Positions 55,704 through 64,000 of a stretch of 64,000 nt of DNA are shown piece after piece. A model generated the notes under the pieces. It searched no databases. It worked only from the letters and a program-made list of their open reading frames with translations, and was not told the DNA's origin. The DNA comes from Rhynchopus sp. YZ270_cl-10 (lineage: Eukaryota > Euglenozoa > Diplonemea > Diplonemida > Diplonemidae), in assembly GCA_964035575.1 (NCBI GenBank), contig OZ037903.1, positions 211,001 through 275,000 on the forward strand, given 5' to 3'. Each line of letters begins with the position of its first letter. Position 1 is the stretch's first letter. The translations under genes and the position numbers were made by a program.

Positions 55704-58700
55704 TTAATCGTCTTTCTTGTACCCGCTAATGGAGGGCTTCTGCGAGCGGTACCCGAGAGGCAGCTCTGACACAGACGCTTTGAGAATGGATTCCGAGCCC
55801 TCGCGTATGCTGTCAAGCTCGCCCTGGGAGAACCCTGCCTTCCCTCTGGTTGCCGGGGTGTCATAGAAGTTTGGCATGCTCTTCAGCTTCTTTCTCTGTG
55901 TATGTGTATGTTGTGTTTTGAAACGTTGGTGGTATAGTAGTACAGATGTTTTATATAGGACATTGTCGTAAGCTTTGCGGTAAAATTGAGAAAAATAGAA
56001 TTCTGACGTTCAGGAGAAGATAAAGAAAACTGTGTGTGCTGCCCGTATATGTTGTGGTATATACTCACCATTTGTAGTGCTATTCCCGATCATACCATTT
56101 TCGCAGCACTCTCACTGTCTACAGCCTCCTGAAGAGCGCGCTGGGTGGCACTCAAGATGGCAGGTTTTTCGTAGATCATTTCTGCCTCGTGTGCCTTTGC
56201 CCTGCGCTCTGGGTGGATGGGGGCTGCGCCATCTGCGTATGACCCGGCGGCCCTCTCACGCGACTTGTGTGTTGCCGCTATACGTTCCATCGCGGCGGGA
56301 TCGCTGCCGCCGAAGAGCTTGTAGCCGTGCTTCTTGACGTCGGCACGTTCCTCTGCGGTGGGGCGGTGCCGCTGTACGTCGGCCATTTCGTCACGGTATT
56401 CGCGCGCAGCCTTTTCGCTGTGCGCATTCCGCATGTTGTACTCCTCTGTCTCAAAGATACCGAGCAGCGCTGCGTGCGAGGGCGGCACCTCCTGGGGTTG
56501 ATTCTCCACTGTGACTATGTTCTCAGCGGCGACGTCAATGATTGTGGGTTCCTCTGTGGGGACGTCCTCTGTCTCTGTCTGCATTTGACCAGCAGGAAGC
56601 TTGTCCTGAGTGTCCTCCTCCAAGAGAGGGGAATGCGTGACCTCAAGGAACGGCGTCTCGAGGGTGGGCTGGACGGGGAGGCGGGTCCCTTCCTTGAGGG
56701 CAAGGCGGATGGAGGCGTCGCGTTCGTTCTGTCGGGAGGCCAGCTCGTCGACGTCGAGGTGGGCAAGGGACTCAACACTGCCGCGTCCAACAAGATCTTT
56801 GGTGTACTCATCGCGCGACATCTCACGTTCGCTGGCAGCAAGCGTTTTGTAGGTCTCAAAGATGTCACGCTCCTCAACATCGCGCTGTGTCGCAATGGCG
56901 TCCTGGTGGATGCTCAGAGGCGACCACAGCTCTCCCTGCGTGATCTTCTGGGTGCGCACAGAGTCCCCCAGGTCTGTCATGTCTCCAACACTCCAATCCT
57001 CCGGCTGTTCCGCCTGCACAGCATCCTCAATGTTGTCCATGTTCACATACGGCTCAAGGTCATCGGTTTCAATGTCGTCCAAGCGAACACTGTCTGAATC
57101 GACGTTGTCTGTCTCCTCCTCCCTATCCGAAACACCCGTCGCATGCTGTGCACGTTCCCGTGCCAGCTCAATGTTCGCACGTTCTGTCTCGCTGTAGTTT
57201 GGTCGCCCCCGAATGCGCTCCTCCAGAAGCGTCTCCACGGCACGTGACATGTGGAAGTCCTGCATGCGTTGGATGATGATCTGCTTCGTCTCGGCAAGAC
57301 GGATCTCGTCCAAGAGACGTGACTCTTTGCGCATCTTGCGGGTGCCTGAAAGGGGAGAGTTGTGTTCAGTGAGTGGATGGTGAAATGTGCAAAGGCAGTT
57401 CTCCGCGTAGTTTGGTGAAATGTGAAGCAGTCTTCACTATAGAGGAATCAGTGGAAAAAAAAACGGATGGTAGCGGGGTGTAGCGGGGTGGGGTGGTTTT
57501 TTTTCCCATACGTTCTGCCTCTGCGTGTTCCTTATCCACTGTCCGCTTTTTGATCATTTTCGACATGTACAGAACCAGGTCCAGCACCCCCTTTTTGGTG
57601 TGCGACGAAACCGGAAAGACCGGGAGGTTTGTCTTCTTCTGGAATTCCTCCATTTTTTTCCACGTCTCCGCACGCGTGATAGGGTCCACGAGGATGTCCA
57701 TCTTTGTCACCGCGATTGCGATGGCTTTGTGGCTGAACCCTTCTTCGAAGTACTCTAACTCTTGCTGGAGCGAGTCGAGCACTTCTTCTAGAGGCACGCT
57801 CTGTGGGCTATGTATGCCTTTCACATGCGAGCAGATGTCAATACAGTACACGACTGCGTCCACTCTGAAGAGATGCTGCAGGAAGTCTGCACCCTCACGC
57901 CCCTCCTTGAGATGCGCCTCTGCCGCAAGCCCGGGCAGATCTGTCACCGAGAACTTCGACTCTTCGTCAGGATGAACATGCCCAATGTTCGGCCTCCACG
58001 AGGTGTACGCCCACGCTGCCGGCTCAGGAGCCGCCCTGCTTATAGCACCAAGCAGCGACGACCTGCCCGCATTAGCCCGCCCAACAAACGCAATATCCGC
58101 AAACTGCCGCAGCTCCAACGTATACGTCCGCGTCTCCCCTCTATGCCCAAGCTCAGAGTAGTTCGGCGACTGAATTATACTAGTTTTGAGACGGCGGTTC
58201 CCTACCCCACCCTTCCCCCCTGCCGCAAATTCGAATTTTTCACCATGTCGCGTCAACTCTACAAGCTCGCGGTTGTTGTCCGCATCCACGAGAACGGTGC
58301 CGATTGGTAGCGGCATGGTCACGTTAAATCCAAAGTTGCCACCCATGCCGAGTCGGTCGCCTTCTGTCCCGTTGCCGGCATTGCAAAGACCTACTGTTGC
58401 TTCGTCGAAGTTGTATGGGTCGAACACGATGTACCCTTGGTCGAGGAGGTGGTGTAAGGAATGGTACTGTGGTGCGCATTGTCCAAGAACAGAGCCGCCG
58501 GTACCACCGTTGCCGCCTGCAGGTCCACCACCTTGTGTGTTGGGCATAGAGTTCCAGAAGATGCCCCCAGCAGCTCCGTCACCGCCCTTCGCAACAAAGG
58601 TCATCTTGTCGAGGAATGTGTAGTGTCGTTTTCGGAAGATGGGCGTCGCGTGTCTGTACAAATGGCCTCGGAAGGTTTTTTCGTGTCCGCTGTCCTGGTT

Positions 58701-58838
58701 GCCGTCGCCGTCGACAACAGGGTTGCGCGACCCGGTGGAGTCAGCGTAGCTGTGCTGCATGCCACGGCGCTGCACACAAACCACATTATGTCGCAGCCCA
58801 ATCCGCACCACACACGGAATCATGGACCCCCCTTTCAT
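55704..58838 (-). CDS. Obg-type GTPase joined to a long C-terminal extension
   Basis: Three exons (57512-58838, 56096-57345, 55704-55895), 922 residues. Residues 1-60 are basic with few acids, a plausible mitochondrial presequence. The Obg glycine-rich fold follows (FVAKGGDGAAGG, GGPAGGNGGTGGSV, GGKGGVGNRRLKTS), then a G domain: GRANAGRSSLLG, DLPGLAAEAHLKEG and VTKMD. Obg proteins help ribosome assembly. The P-loop Lys is Arg and the G4 Asn is Thr. The exon 1 donor (GTATGG) cuts inside AE|R, and exon 2 continues EAERTRKMRKESRLLDE in frame; residues ~443-922 are charged and unknown. Ending the gene in exon 1 would give an AT-rich tail. Two-codon upstream frame overlaps the ATG. Confidence 0.8.
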
Positions 58839-58839
58839 C

Positions 58840-59092
58840 GCATTTGTTTAGGGGTTTTTGTGTGGTGTACTGTGGTGGAAAATGAGGTGGAAAAATTAGA
58901 ATGGTTTGAAAAAAAAATGTCCAGTCTTTTTGTGAATTTCTATAATCTACAACACATCTAACAAAAAAAATAAGTTGATAGTGCAAAAACGCCTCTGGGA
59001 CGCAAGCACTGACACTCCGCGGGGGAAAAAAAGACCTCCCTCCACAGAAGGACGCTCCGAAAGGTATCCAAAAAAGCATTTTTTTCCTCCTT
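58840..59092. other. spacer with a family B module
   Basis: Obg leader and acceptor (pyrimidine tract ending CCACCACAG near 58868), then a family B module at 58978-59012 close to the next gene's stop. Nothing else seen. Confidence 0.6.
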
Positions 59093-60688
59093 TCAAGAAG
59101 GCTCCACTGTTCCGTACAGCTCCAACGCTGAGAAGGGCATTGCCTGGAGCCCCTGCGGTGTCGGTGGCATCGCAAGCCTGAATGAACAGAACGAGAGTGA
59201 GGTGGGCTGCAACATGAAGCTGGCAACCACCTCCGTGGACCCTGGCAAGAACGAGGTGTCGTTCACATGCGACGAGAGAACGATCCAATGCGCACCACCA
59301 CCTCCACCACCACCACCCTCCACTTCCACCAACCCCTCCAACTGCCACGCCGTCGGCGGCGCAACCTCACCACCAGGATGATACCCCACAGTATAATGCG
59401 TGGGCCGCACCTTCACCCCTTCTAACTGCAACCCCACCCACGGACTTCCCTCTGCCTGCGTCGCGAAGGCACGCGGCGCGTTTTCCACCAAATCTGTCAC
59501 CGCACCGCACGCAACCGAACTAGCACCCACCGTCACATCCCCTATCGACGCCGCATTTTCCCATGCACGCTGCCCACGCTGCGTTGATATCAAATACAAC
59601 ACACCTTCGTACTCTACATGAGGAGTATAGGGTACATGAAGTGGGCGTGCCTGCGGTGGTGGGGGAGGAGTCTTCGGTGCAGGCCTAGCTGGTGTCCGCT
59701 CATTCACCTCCCCACCAAGCCACTCCTTCATGTAAGCATCCAGAGGCCCCCGACCTACCAGCTCCACCAAGCTTTCCAAGGCACAGCCAATCACCTCGCG
59801 GGAGACCTCAGCTTCGGAAGGTGCGCTGTGTGGGGGGACCGTACGGCGGTCTTTGATGAGACGCAGGGACGCCAATACCCCTGCTGTTGCTGCCACGAAG
59901 ACGCCTGCTTTCATCGCAGGAATGATGTCTTGAGAATGCAACGAAAGGGTCGGGGCTGGCTGCATTGGGGACGACCCCACCCCTACCCCTACCCCCCCTC
60001 CAGGAGACACCCCTGCCCCCACCCCAGGGCTTCCCGTCCGTAGGGGTGTTGTTGCATTAACGGCGCTCCTCGGGGTCTGCCTCTCCCAGAGTTTCTTTGG
60101 TGTTAAGATTGGCTCTGAGGGGGAGAGGACAGTGGGATTTGGATTTGGATTGGAATGTGGATTTGGATTGGTATTGACACTACCCCCCGCAGGTGGGTCT
60201 CTTGCAGGTGATGTGGTGACATGAGGCATTCCCAAGGAAACGCCTGCGTCCATCTGTGGTGACGCGGTAGGTGTGGTTGCGTCCTGCGGGGTAGGGGTGG
60301 GAGGGAGGTCTGGGGCGGACCCGGAGCGTGCGGCAGTGAGGCGTACGGTGGTGACGTGGAGGTCACGGCGCATGGTGTTCCATTCCGCTTCACGGCGGCG
60401 CTTTTCAGAGTCATGAAGACGTGTGTAGCCAGAGGCAGAGGTGGCGGTGGTGGTGGCAGTAGTGTTGCCTGCCTGCGGTGTAGAAGCAGCGTCAACCCGA
60501 GACACAAGCCCGCCTTGATACCGAAACCACTGTCCCCTCATCGCTATAAAGCGGTCCAGATCCCCATGTTCACGTGCATGTCCACTCCCCTCCCACCACC
60601 GAAATAAGTCATAAACATGAACACTCCCGCCATTAGAAGGAAGAATACGAAGAAGTGCTGCAACGGCTTCGTCAGAAGGGGGGTGCAT
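59093..60688 (-). CDS. winged-helix and discoidin-like domain protein with one membrane helix
   Basis: Single exon, 531 residues. The N-terminal 65 residues (SDEAVAALLRILPSNGGSVH, then a DLFRWWEGSG stretch and MRGQWFRYQGGLVSRV) look like a LOTUS/OST-HTH-type winged helix. A Pro/Thr/Asn-rich linker follows; about residues 250-275 form a hydrophobic helix (AMKAGVFVAATAGVLASLRL). The last ~100 residues resemble a discoidin (F5/8 C)-like beta sandwich: WVGLQLEGVKVRPTHYTVGY, WQLEGLVEV, WIVLSSHVND and FSALELYGTV, as in the sugar- or peptide-binding domains of some BTB and HECT proteins. This mix is unfamiliar. The start at 60688 follows a strong acceptor (CCCCCCTCCAG); an upstream ATG 10 nt away opens only a short frame. 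Confidence 0.75.
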   Translation of the reverse strand: MHPPSDEAVAALLRILPSNGGSVHVYDLFRWWEGSGHAREHGDLDRFIAMRGQWFRYQGGLVSRVDAASTPQAGNTTATTTATSASGYTRLHDSEKRRREAEWNTMRRDLHVTTVRLTAARSGSAPDLPPTPTPQDATTPTASPQMDAGVSLGMPHVTTSPARDPPAGGSVNTNPNPHSNPNPNPTVLSPSEPILTPKKLWERQTPRSAVNATTPLRTGSPGVGAGVSPGGGVGVGVGSSPMQPAPTLSLHSQDIIPAMKAGVFVAATAGVLASLRLIKDRRTVPPHSAPSEAEVSREVIGCALESLVELVGRGPLDAYMKEWLGGEVNERTPARPAPKTPPPPPQARPLHVPYTPHVEYEGVLYLISTQRGQRAWENAASIGDVTVGASSVACGAVTDLVENAPRAFATQAEGSPWVGLQLEGVKVRPTHYTVGYHPGGEVAPPTAWQLEGLVEVEGGGGGGGGAHWIVLSSHVNDTSFLPGSTEVVASFMLQPTSLSFCSFRLAMPPTPQGLQAMPFSALELYGTVEPS

Positions 60689-60719
60689 GTGGGTGCATGT
60701 ACGTTGTGTGGGTTTACCT

Positions 60720-61002
60720 GGAGGGGGGAGGAGTGGGTGAGGGGAGCAGGGTGGGTTTGTATGGACAGAGTTTAAAAAATGATGGGGGGAAAAGTAGGGG
60801 GGTCGTAGATGGTTTTTATCGCCAGGATTATTGTGATCACGTTTGGTTAGGAAAAAAAAGAAAATGGAGGGAAATTTTTTTTTAGAAAAGACAAAAAACC
60901 CCCCTCCCCCTCCCGCCAATCCCGGTTTTTAAAAAAAAGGGGCAATATCCGATACTGATAGAGGCAATTAGCGCCTCTTCTCTTCATTTCTTCTTCTTCT
61001 CT
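60720..61002. other. short spacer
   Basis: G/C runs and A/T runs only; no module recognised. Holds the 3' end of the GPN3 transcript and 5' leader of the discoidin-like gene. Confidence 0.5.
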
Positions 61003-61881
61003 TTACGTCTCCTCACCATCATGATCTATCTCGGGGAACTCAAACGGTTCGTTGTCGCCTTCATTTTCTCCTTCGTCATCGCGTTCACGTTTTTGCCTGC
61101 CTTCTTCGTCGTCTTCGTATTGAAGGATACGATCGATCAAAGCAAGACATGCAGAGATACTCTTCAAGTCTGATATGTCCAACGGCTGATACGAAACCAA
61201 CGGAAACTGATCCAACAGCCCACCTAAGGCCACAGTCAGATTGTACAGCCTCTTTGGGATCTGCTCCTGCCTCTCTCTGTCCATCAGGAGACGTTCCCAA
61301 TCGCCGTTAATATACTCTGCAATGTGAGACAGAGGTGCCACCCGCTTGGTCAAATCGATTTTACTAAGAATGTTGACGTGAGGGATCTCAAGCATCATCA
61401 TCGCCGAGAGACACGTAAAGGTGGACGAAACGTATTTGTTGACATCTGATAGGACCACGGTGCTGTCCATGAGGTAGACCCCTGCCATGTTGTAACCTTG
61501 CGCCTGCATGAGTGATATGATGCGTGGAAGGACGTTGACGTGGGTGAAGAGCTCGATCTGTCCTGGCAGGTCAAGAATCACGTTGTCTTCTGCAAAGTCC
61601 CCAAGCTGCTCCTCCAGCCAGACGCTGTTTTCAAGCATATACTCAAAAGCATAGATCAACCCACCATTGGGGCCCAGCAGCTGCTCATCAATCACCTCAT
61701 CCACTGTAATAAGATCCCGTATATCCCCACTCGCGGTGTACGAAAACTGCTCGCACGCTGGGTCCATGTTAATAACATGCACTGTCCGCCCCAGAAGCTG
61801 CGACTGTTCCTGAAAGACCTTACAGTACGTACTCTTCCCACTCCCTGCAGGGCCCATAACCAGCTGGCAGTACTTCCCCAT
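61003..61881 (-). CDS. GPN3: GPN-loop GTPase 3
   Basis: Single exon, 292 residues, the usual GPN3 length plus an acidic tail. GPN GTPases escort RNA polymerase II (and III) subunits during assembly and nuclear import. P-loop GPAGSGKST, the defining GPN loop in LLGPNGGLIYA, the DLPGQIELF switch region, SKIDL specificity motif and the GVYLMDS strand all match GPN3. The start MGKYCQLVMGPAGSGKS is family-typical. The C-terminus (EGENEGDNEPFEFPEIDHD) is acidic. Acceptor about 30 nt upstream. No intron. Assignment to GPN3 rather than GPN2 rests on the start and the length. Confidence 0.95.
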   Translation of the reverse strand: MGKYCQLVMGPAGSGKSTYCKVFQEQSQLLGRTVHVINMDPACEQFSYTASGDIRDLITVDEVIDEQLLGPNGGLIYAFEYMLENSVWLEEQLGDFAEDNVILDLPGQIELFTHVNVLPRIISLMQAQGYNMAGVYLMDSTVVLSDVNKYVSSTFTCLSAMMMLEIPHVNILSKIDLTKRVAPLSHIAEYINGDWERLLMDRERQEQIPKRLYNLTVALGGLLDQFPLVSYQPLDISDLKSISACLALIDRILQYEDDEEGRQKRERDDEGENEGDNEPFEFPEIDHDGEET

Positions 61882-62008
61882 TTTTTTGTGTGTGTTTTAC
61901 CCCCTCCCTGAGTTGGTAGTGAAATTTTTTTTTGCAAGAAAAAAAGGGTAAGAGAGATTCTTTTCGTTCTATAATAAGATCTAGCGCTTAGGCAGATTTC
62001 CCTCCCTC

Positions 62009-63019
62009 TCACAACGCGGATATTAAGACCCTGCGTCCAGCTGGGGTGAGGCGAGCGTCTGCGAAGAGCTGGATTGCCTCTGGGTACGCCTGGCGTTCGA
62101 GTGCCTGCACCTTGGCCTGCACAGCAAGGTAGTCATCTGTGTCTTCTACTGTGCAGACCTTCTGCATGATGATGGGACCAGCGTCGTATTCGTTTGTCAC
62201 AAAGTGTACGGTGCATCCGGTCACTTTGGCACCACGCTCGATCACAGCCCTGTGCACCTTGTCCCCGTACATCCCCTGACCAGAAAACGCAGGTATCAAC
62301 GCAGGGTGAACGTTCATCACCTTGTTCTCATACGCCTCGGGGACGATGAACATGCACATATACCCCGCCAGCACAATGAGGTCGATCTTCGCCTCCTCCA
62401 GCTTCGCCACCACCTCAGCGCTCATGGCGTCCCAGTTCGTTTTCTTTGTCTCCGCATCGCGGAAGCTGTGATAAGAACATCAGAAAAAGGTGAGTAAATG
62501 CCAAAATGTATACAGCGAAAACTAATTTGACTTGAAATACAAAAGAATAGTGGTACATGACCGGTGCATACGTTTTTGATTCAATAGCGATGGCAGGAAT
62601 GTTCCGCTCGCGGGCCCTTGTCAGGCCGTACGCATCCACCTGAGGTGAGGGGTTTTTGTGCGAAAAAAAGGGTGAAGTTGAGAATACAGCGACGGCGAAG
62701 TAAATGACTTGACTTGCGGTTTCACTGTTGTAAGCCTACAGTCAAACCACAAGCTATTTACCGTAATCGGAATAATGTTCGACCGTAAAAAAAAGGTTTC
62801 AACTTCCAGAAAAAAATCCTGAAAAGGTCGAACAATTTTTCCGATTACGGTACTTCACCTTTGTGTACGAATCTACGCGGGGGGGGAAATGGTACATACC
62901 TTTGATGCAATAACAAGCTCAATGGACACCCCTGTCAGCCGCCCGTCATCCATATGCTCGAAGAAGTTCTGCAGTGTCGTACCACTGCCGGACAACATGA
63001 CTGCGACACGGCAGACCAT
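62009..63019 (-). CDS. purN: phosphoribosylglycinamide formyltransferase (GAR transformylase)
   Basis: Three exons (62900-63019, 62572-62639, 62009-62465), 214 residues, frames exact. It moves a formyl group from 10-formyl-tetrahydrofolate to GAR, step 3 of purine synthesis. The opening VAVMLSGSGTTLQNFF binds phosphate; catalytic Asn and His lie in NVHPALIPAF; the catalytic Asp is in YDAGPI. It stands alone, as in bacteria and plants, not fused to GARS/AIRS as in animals. A stand-alone gene shows purine synthesis de novo, uncommon in parasitic protists. The first intron (260 nt) carries a hairpin (62758-62852); the second carries a family F remnant. No targeting peptide seen. Confidence 0.95.
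62758..62852. repeat. hairpin element in the GAR transformylase intron
   Basis: TACCGTAATCGGAATAATG then TTCGACC at 62759-62784 is mirrored at 62826-62852 (GGTCGAAC, CCGATTACGGTA). A second, smaller hairpin (GCGGTTTCACTGT/ACAGTCAAACC) lies just left of it at 62716-62750. Like the hairpin of 27078-27182, it could be a foldback element; target duplication not resolved. Confidence 0.65.
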
Positions 63020-63538
63020 TGTTGTGTATTGTCTCGACTAAAAGTCCTTCCGTTCCTGGCGCAAAATACGTTGTAGATCCCCAAAGGAATATGAATAGGG
63101 GGGGGAACAGTCAAAAAAAGAAGCCCACATTTTTTCTTTCTGTAAACAAAAAGCAACTCTGGCACCCTACTGGTTTTCTATTTTCGTATCAACCAACCAC
63201 AATTGGGCATTCAATCCCCTCCCCTAAAAGAGACTAGTATACGATAGGTTGTTATCTATGCTCTATCACCCTCCTACTGTAAGATCTTACAAATCCTTTT
63301 CAAAAAAAAAAAAAAAAAATGGAATAGTTACTTCACCTCCTGACCCACGATGTCAGCCAAAAAAAAGGCACCATTTTTTTTTTGTCCAAAACTGTGTCAT
63401 TCAAGGAATGACATGGTAGAGTAACAGTACATCTCCAATGGGAGAACGCCAAAGGAATTTTTTTCGGAAAATGTACTATTTTGCTCTCCATTTTTTTTTT
63501 TTCGTTTTGGGTGGGGGGGAAAAATGGGGTTTTTTTTT
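63020..63538. other. spacer with a partial family A module
   Basis: T-rich leader of purN with an acceptor TTTTAG 17 nt before its ATG, then a family A remnant at 63330-63362. No gene. Confidence 0.5.
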
Positions 63539-63754
63539 TTAAATCTGTACCTTGTCTACCTTATCGAACTTCGGGTCGCGTAGGAAGGACCTCGGTAGAG
63601 GGGTTCCGTTGTCAAGGTGGTCTCTGTATATAGTGACGGGCGACCAGAACTTCTTCCAAAGAAACAGCAACAGACAGACAACAAGGGCGAGCACTACTAT
63701 GAGGGTCATTGCATCTTTCAACACCCCATCGTCTTTTGACTTTTTGTGCCCCAT
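63539..63754 (-). CDS. small single-pass membrane protein
   Basis: Single exon of 71 residues: a basic N-terminus (MGHKKSKDDGVLKDA), one strong hydrophobic helix at about 15-34 (MTLIVVLALVVCLLLFLW), then a soluble tail of ~35 residues with KFWSPVTIYRDHLDNGTP. No family recognised; a small subunit of a membrane complex is possible. The start at 63754 has an acceptor ending TATTAG 5 nt upstream, as in SmE. The 3' end runs into a T-run, so a further exon cannot be ruled out: the final codons contain GTACAG, an untypical donor. Confidence 0.6.
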   Translation of the reverse strand: MGHKKSKDDGVLKDAMTLIVVLALVVCLLLFLWKKFWSPVTIYRDHLDNGTPLPRSFLRDPKFDKVDKVQI

Positions 63755-63759
63755 CACAA

Positions 63760-64000
63760 CTAATAGTTAAGGTATTCCCTTTGCCGCTCCCTCCCTCTCT
63801 CTTGTTGTTTTGATGCGTCCACACACTATATCACACCTGTAGGCTGGTGGTGTTTGCGGAGCACGGTTGGGTGAGTAAAAATGGCATGACCCGCAAAGCC
63901 CGTATGATTGAAAAAGGGGGGGATAAAAGGGAGCACTTTCTTTTGTTTCACCAAAAGTTTTTTTTCTTCTTATTTCAACATTTCCCGTTTACTGTTTTAG
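63760..64000. other. window edge, no gene seen
   Basis: Pyrimidine-rich acceptor of the small membrane protein gene, then T/A runs. Nothing further can be supported. Confidence 0.5.

Noticed and set aside
16109-62560. Introner elements (modules as whole introns)
   Set aside because: Module borders do not match intron borders and the modules also occur in spacers.
1-64000. Assignment to a fornicate or other metamonad
   Set aside because: An Obg with a presequence and de novo purine synthesis fit poorly; gene direction and acceptors fit a trans-splicing lineage better. Not proven either way.

Overview
The window is nuclear DNA from an intron-bearing unicellular eukaryote. Sixteen genes can be supported and all sixteen lie on the minus strand. 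Their coding parts are GC-rich. Between them lie gene-poor stretches full of A/T homopolymers, small inverted-repeat elements and short hairpin modules. I reconstructed 28 introns; 27 start with GTATG and one with GTACC, and all end in AG. Nearly every gene has a pyrimidine-rich tract ending in AG a few to about 60 nt before its start codon. One-way gene order plus an acceptor before each ATG is what spliced-leader trans-splicing of polycistronic transcripts looks like (known in Euglenozoa, dinoflagellates and others). The cis introns, a mitochondrial-type Obg GTPase and a stand-alone purine-synthesis enzyme would fit a free-living euglenozoan such as a diplonemid, but no spliced-leader gene is visible and the assignment is a hypothesis.

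Layout, low to high coordinate. 1-6264 holds no confident gene: a 200-bp Mutator-like MITE, a GC-rich poly(A)-ended segment and hairpins. 6265-11506 carries a secreted Cys-rich protein, the spliceosomal SmE protein in four small exons, and a charged coiled-coil protein. 11507-15756 is an element nest (a short hAT copy, two further inverted-repeat elements). 15757-20387 carries a DUF445 membrane protein and a PDZ protein. 23223-30508 carries a T-complex-11 protein, a four-TM protein and a YjjX-type NTP phosphatase. 32987-38888 is a large UFD4/TRIP12-like HECT ubiquitin ligase. 39064-45901 is a 6.8-kb hAT-type element with a 778-bp internally deleted relative inserted in it. 48425-50126 is a serine carboxypeptidase. 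51535-53143 holds two inverted-repeat elements that carry their own short tandem arrays. 53299-63754 is the densest part: a protein kinase, an Obg GTPase joined by splicing to a long novel C-terminal region, a winged-helix/discoidin-like protein, GPN3, GAR transformylase and a small membrane protein.

The genes do not form a pathway; they are housekeeping functions (splicing, ubiquitin, RNA polymerase assembly, purine synthesis, nucleotide clean-up, organelle GTPase). The most unusual content is non-coding. About six families of 35-70-nt modules recur in intergenic DNA and inside most introns longer than about 150 nt. Almost all copies point the same way as the genes, and at least two families keep a stem whose sequence changes from copy to copy while staying self-complementary. 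That suggests they act as structured RNA. All of this is from reading by eye; no alignment or search was run.
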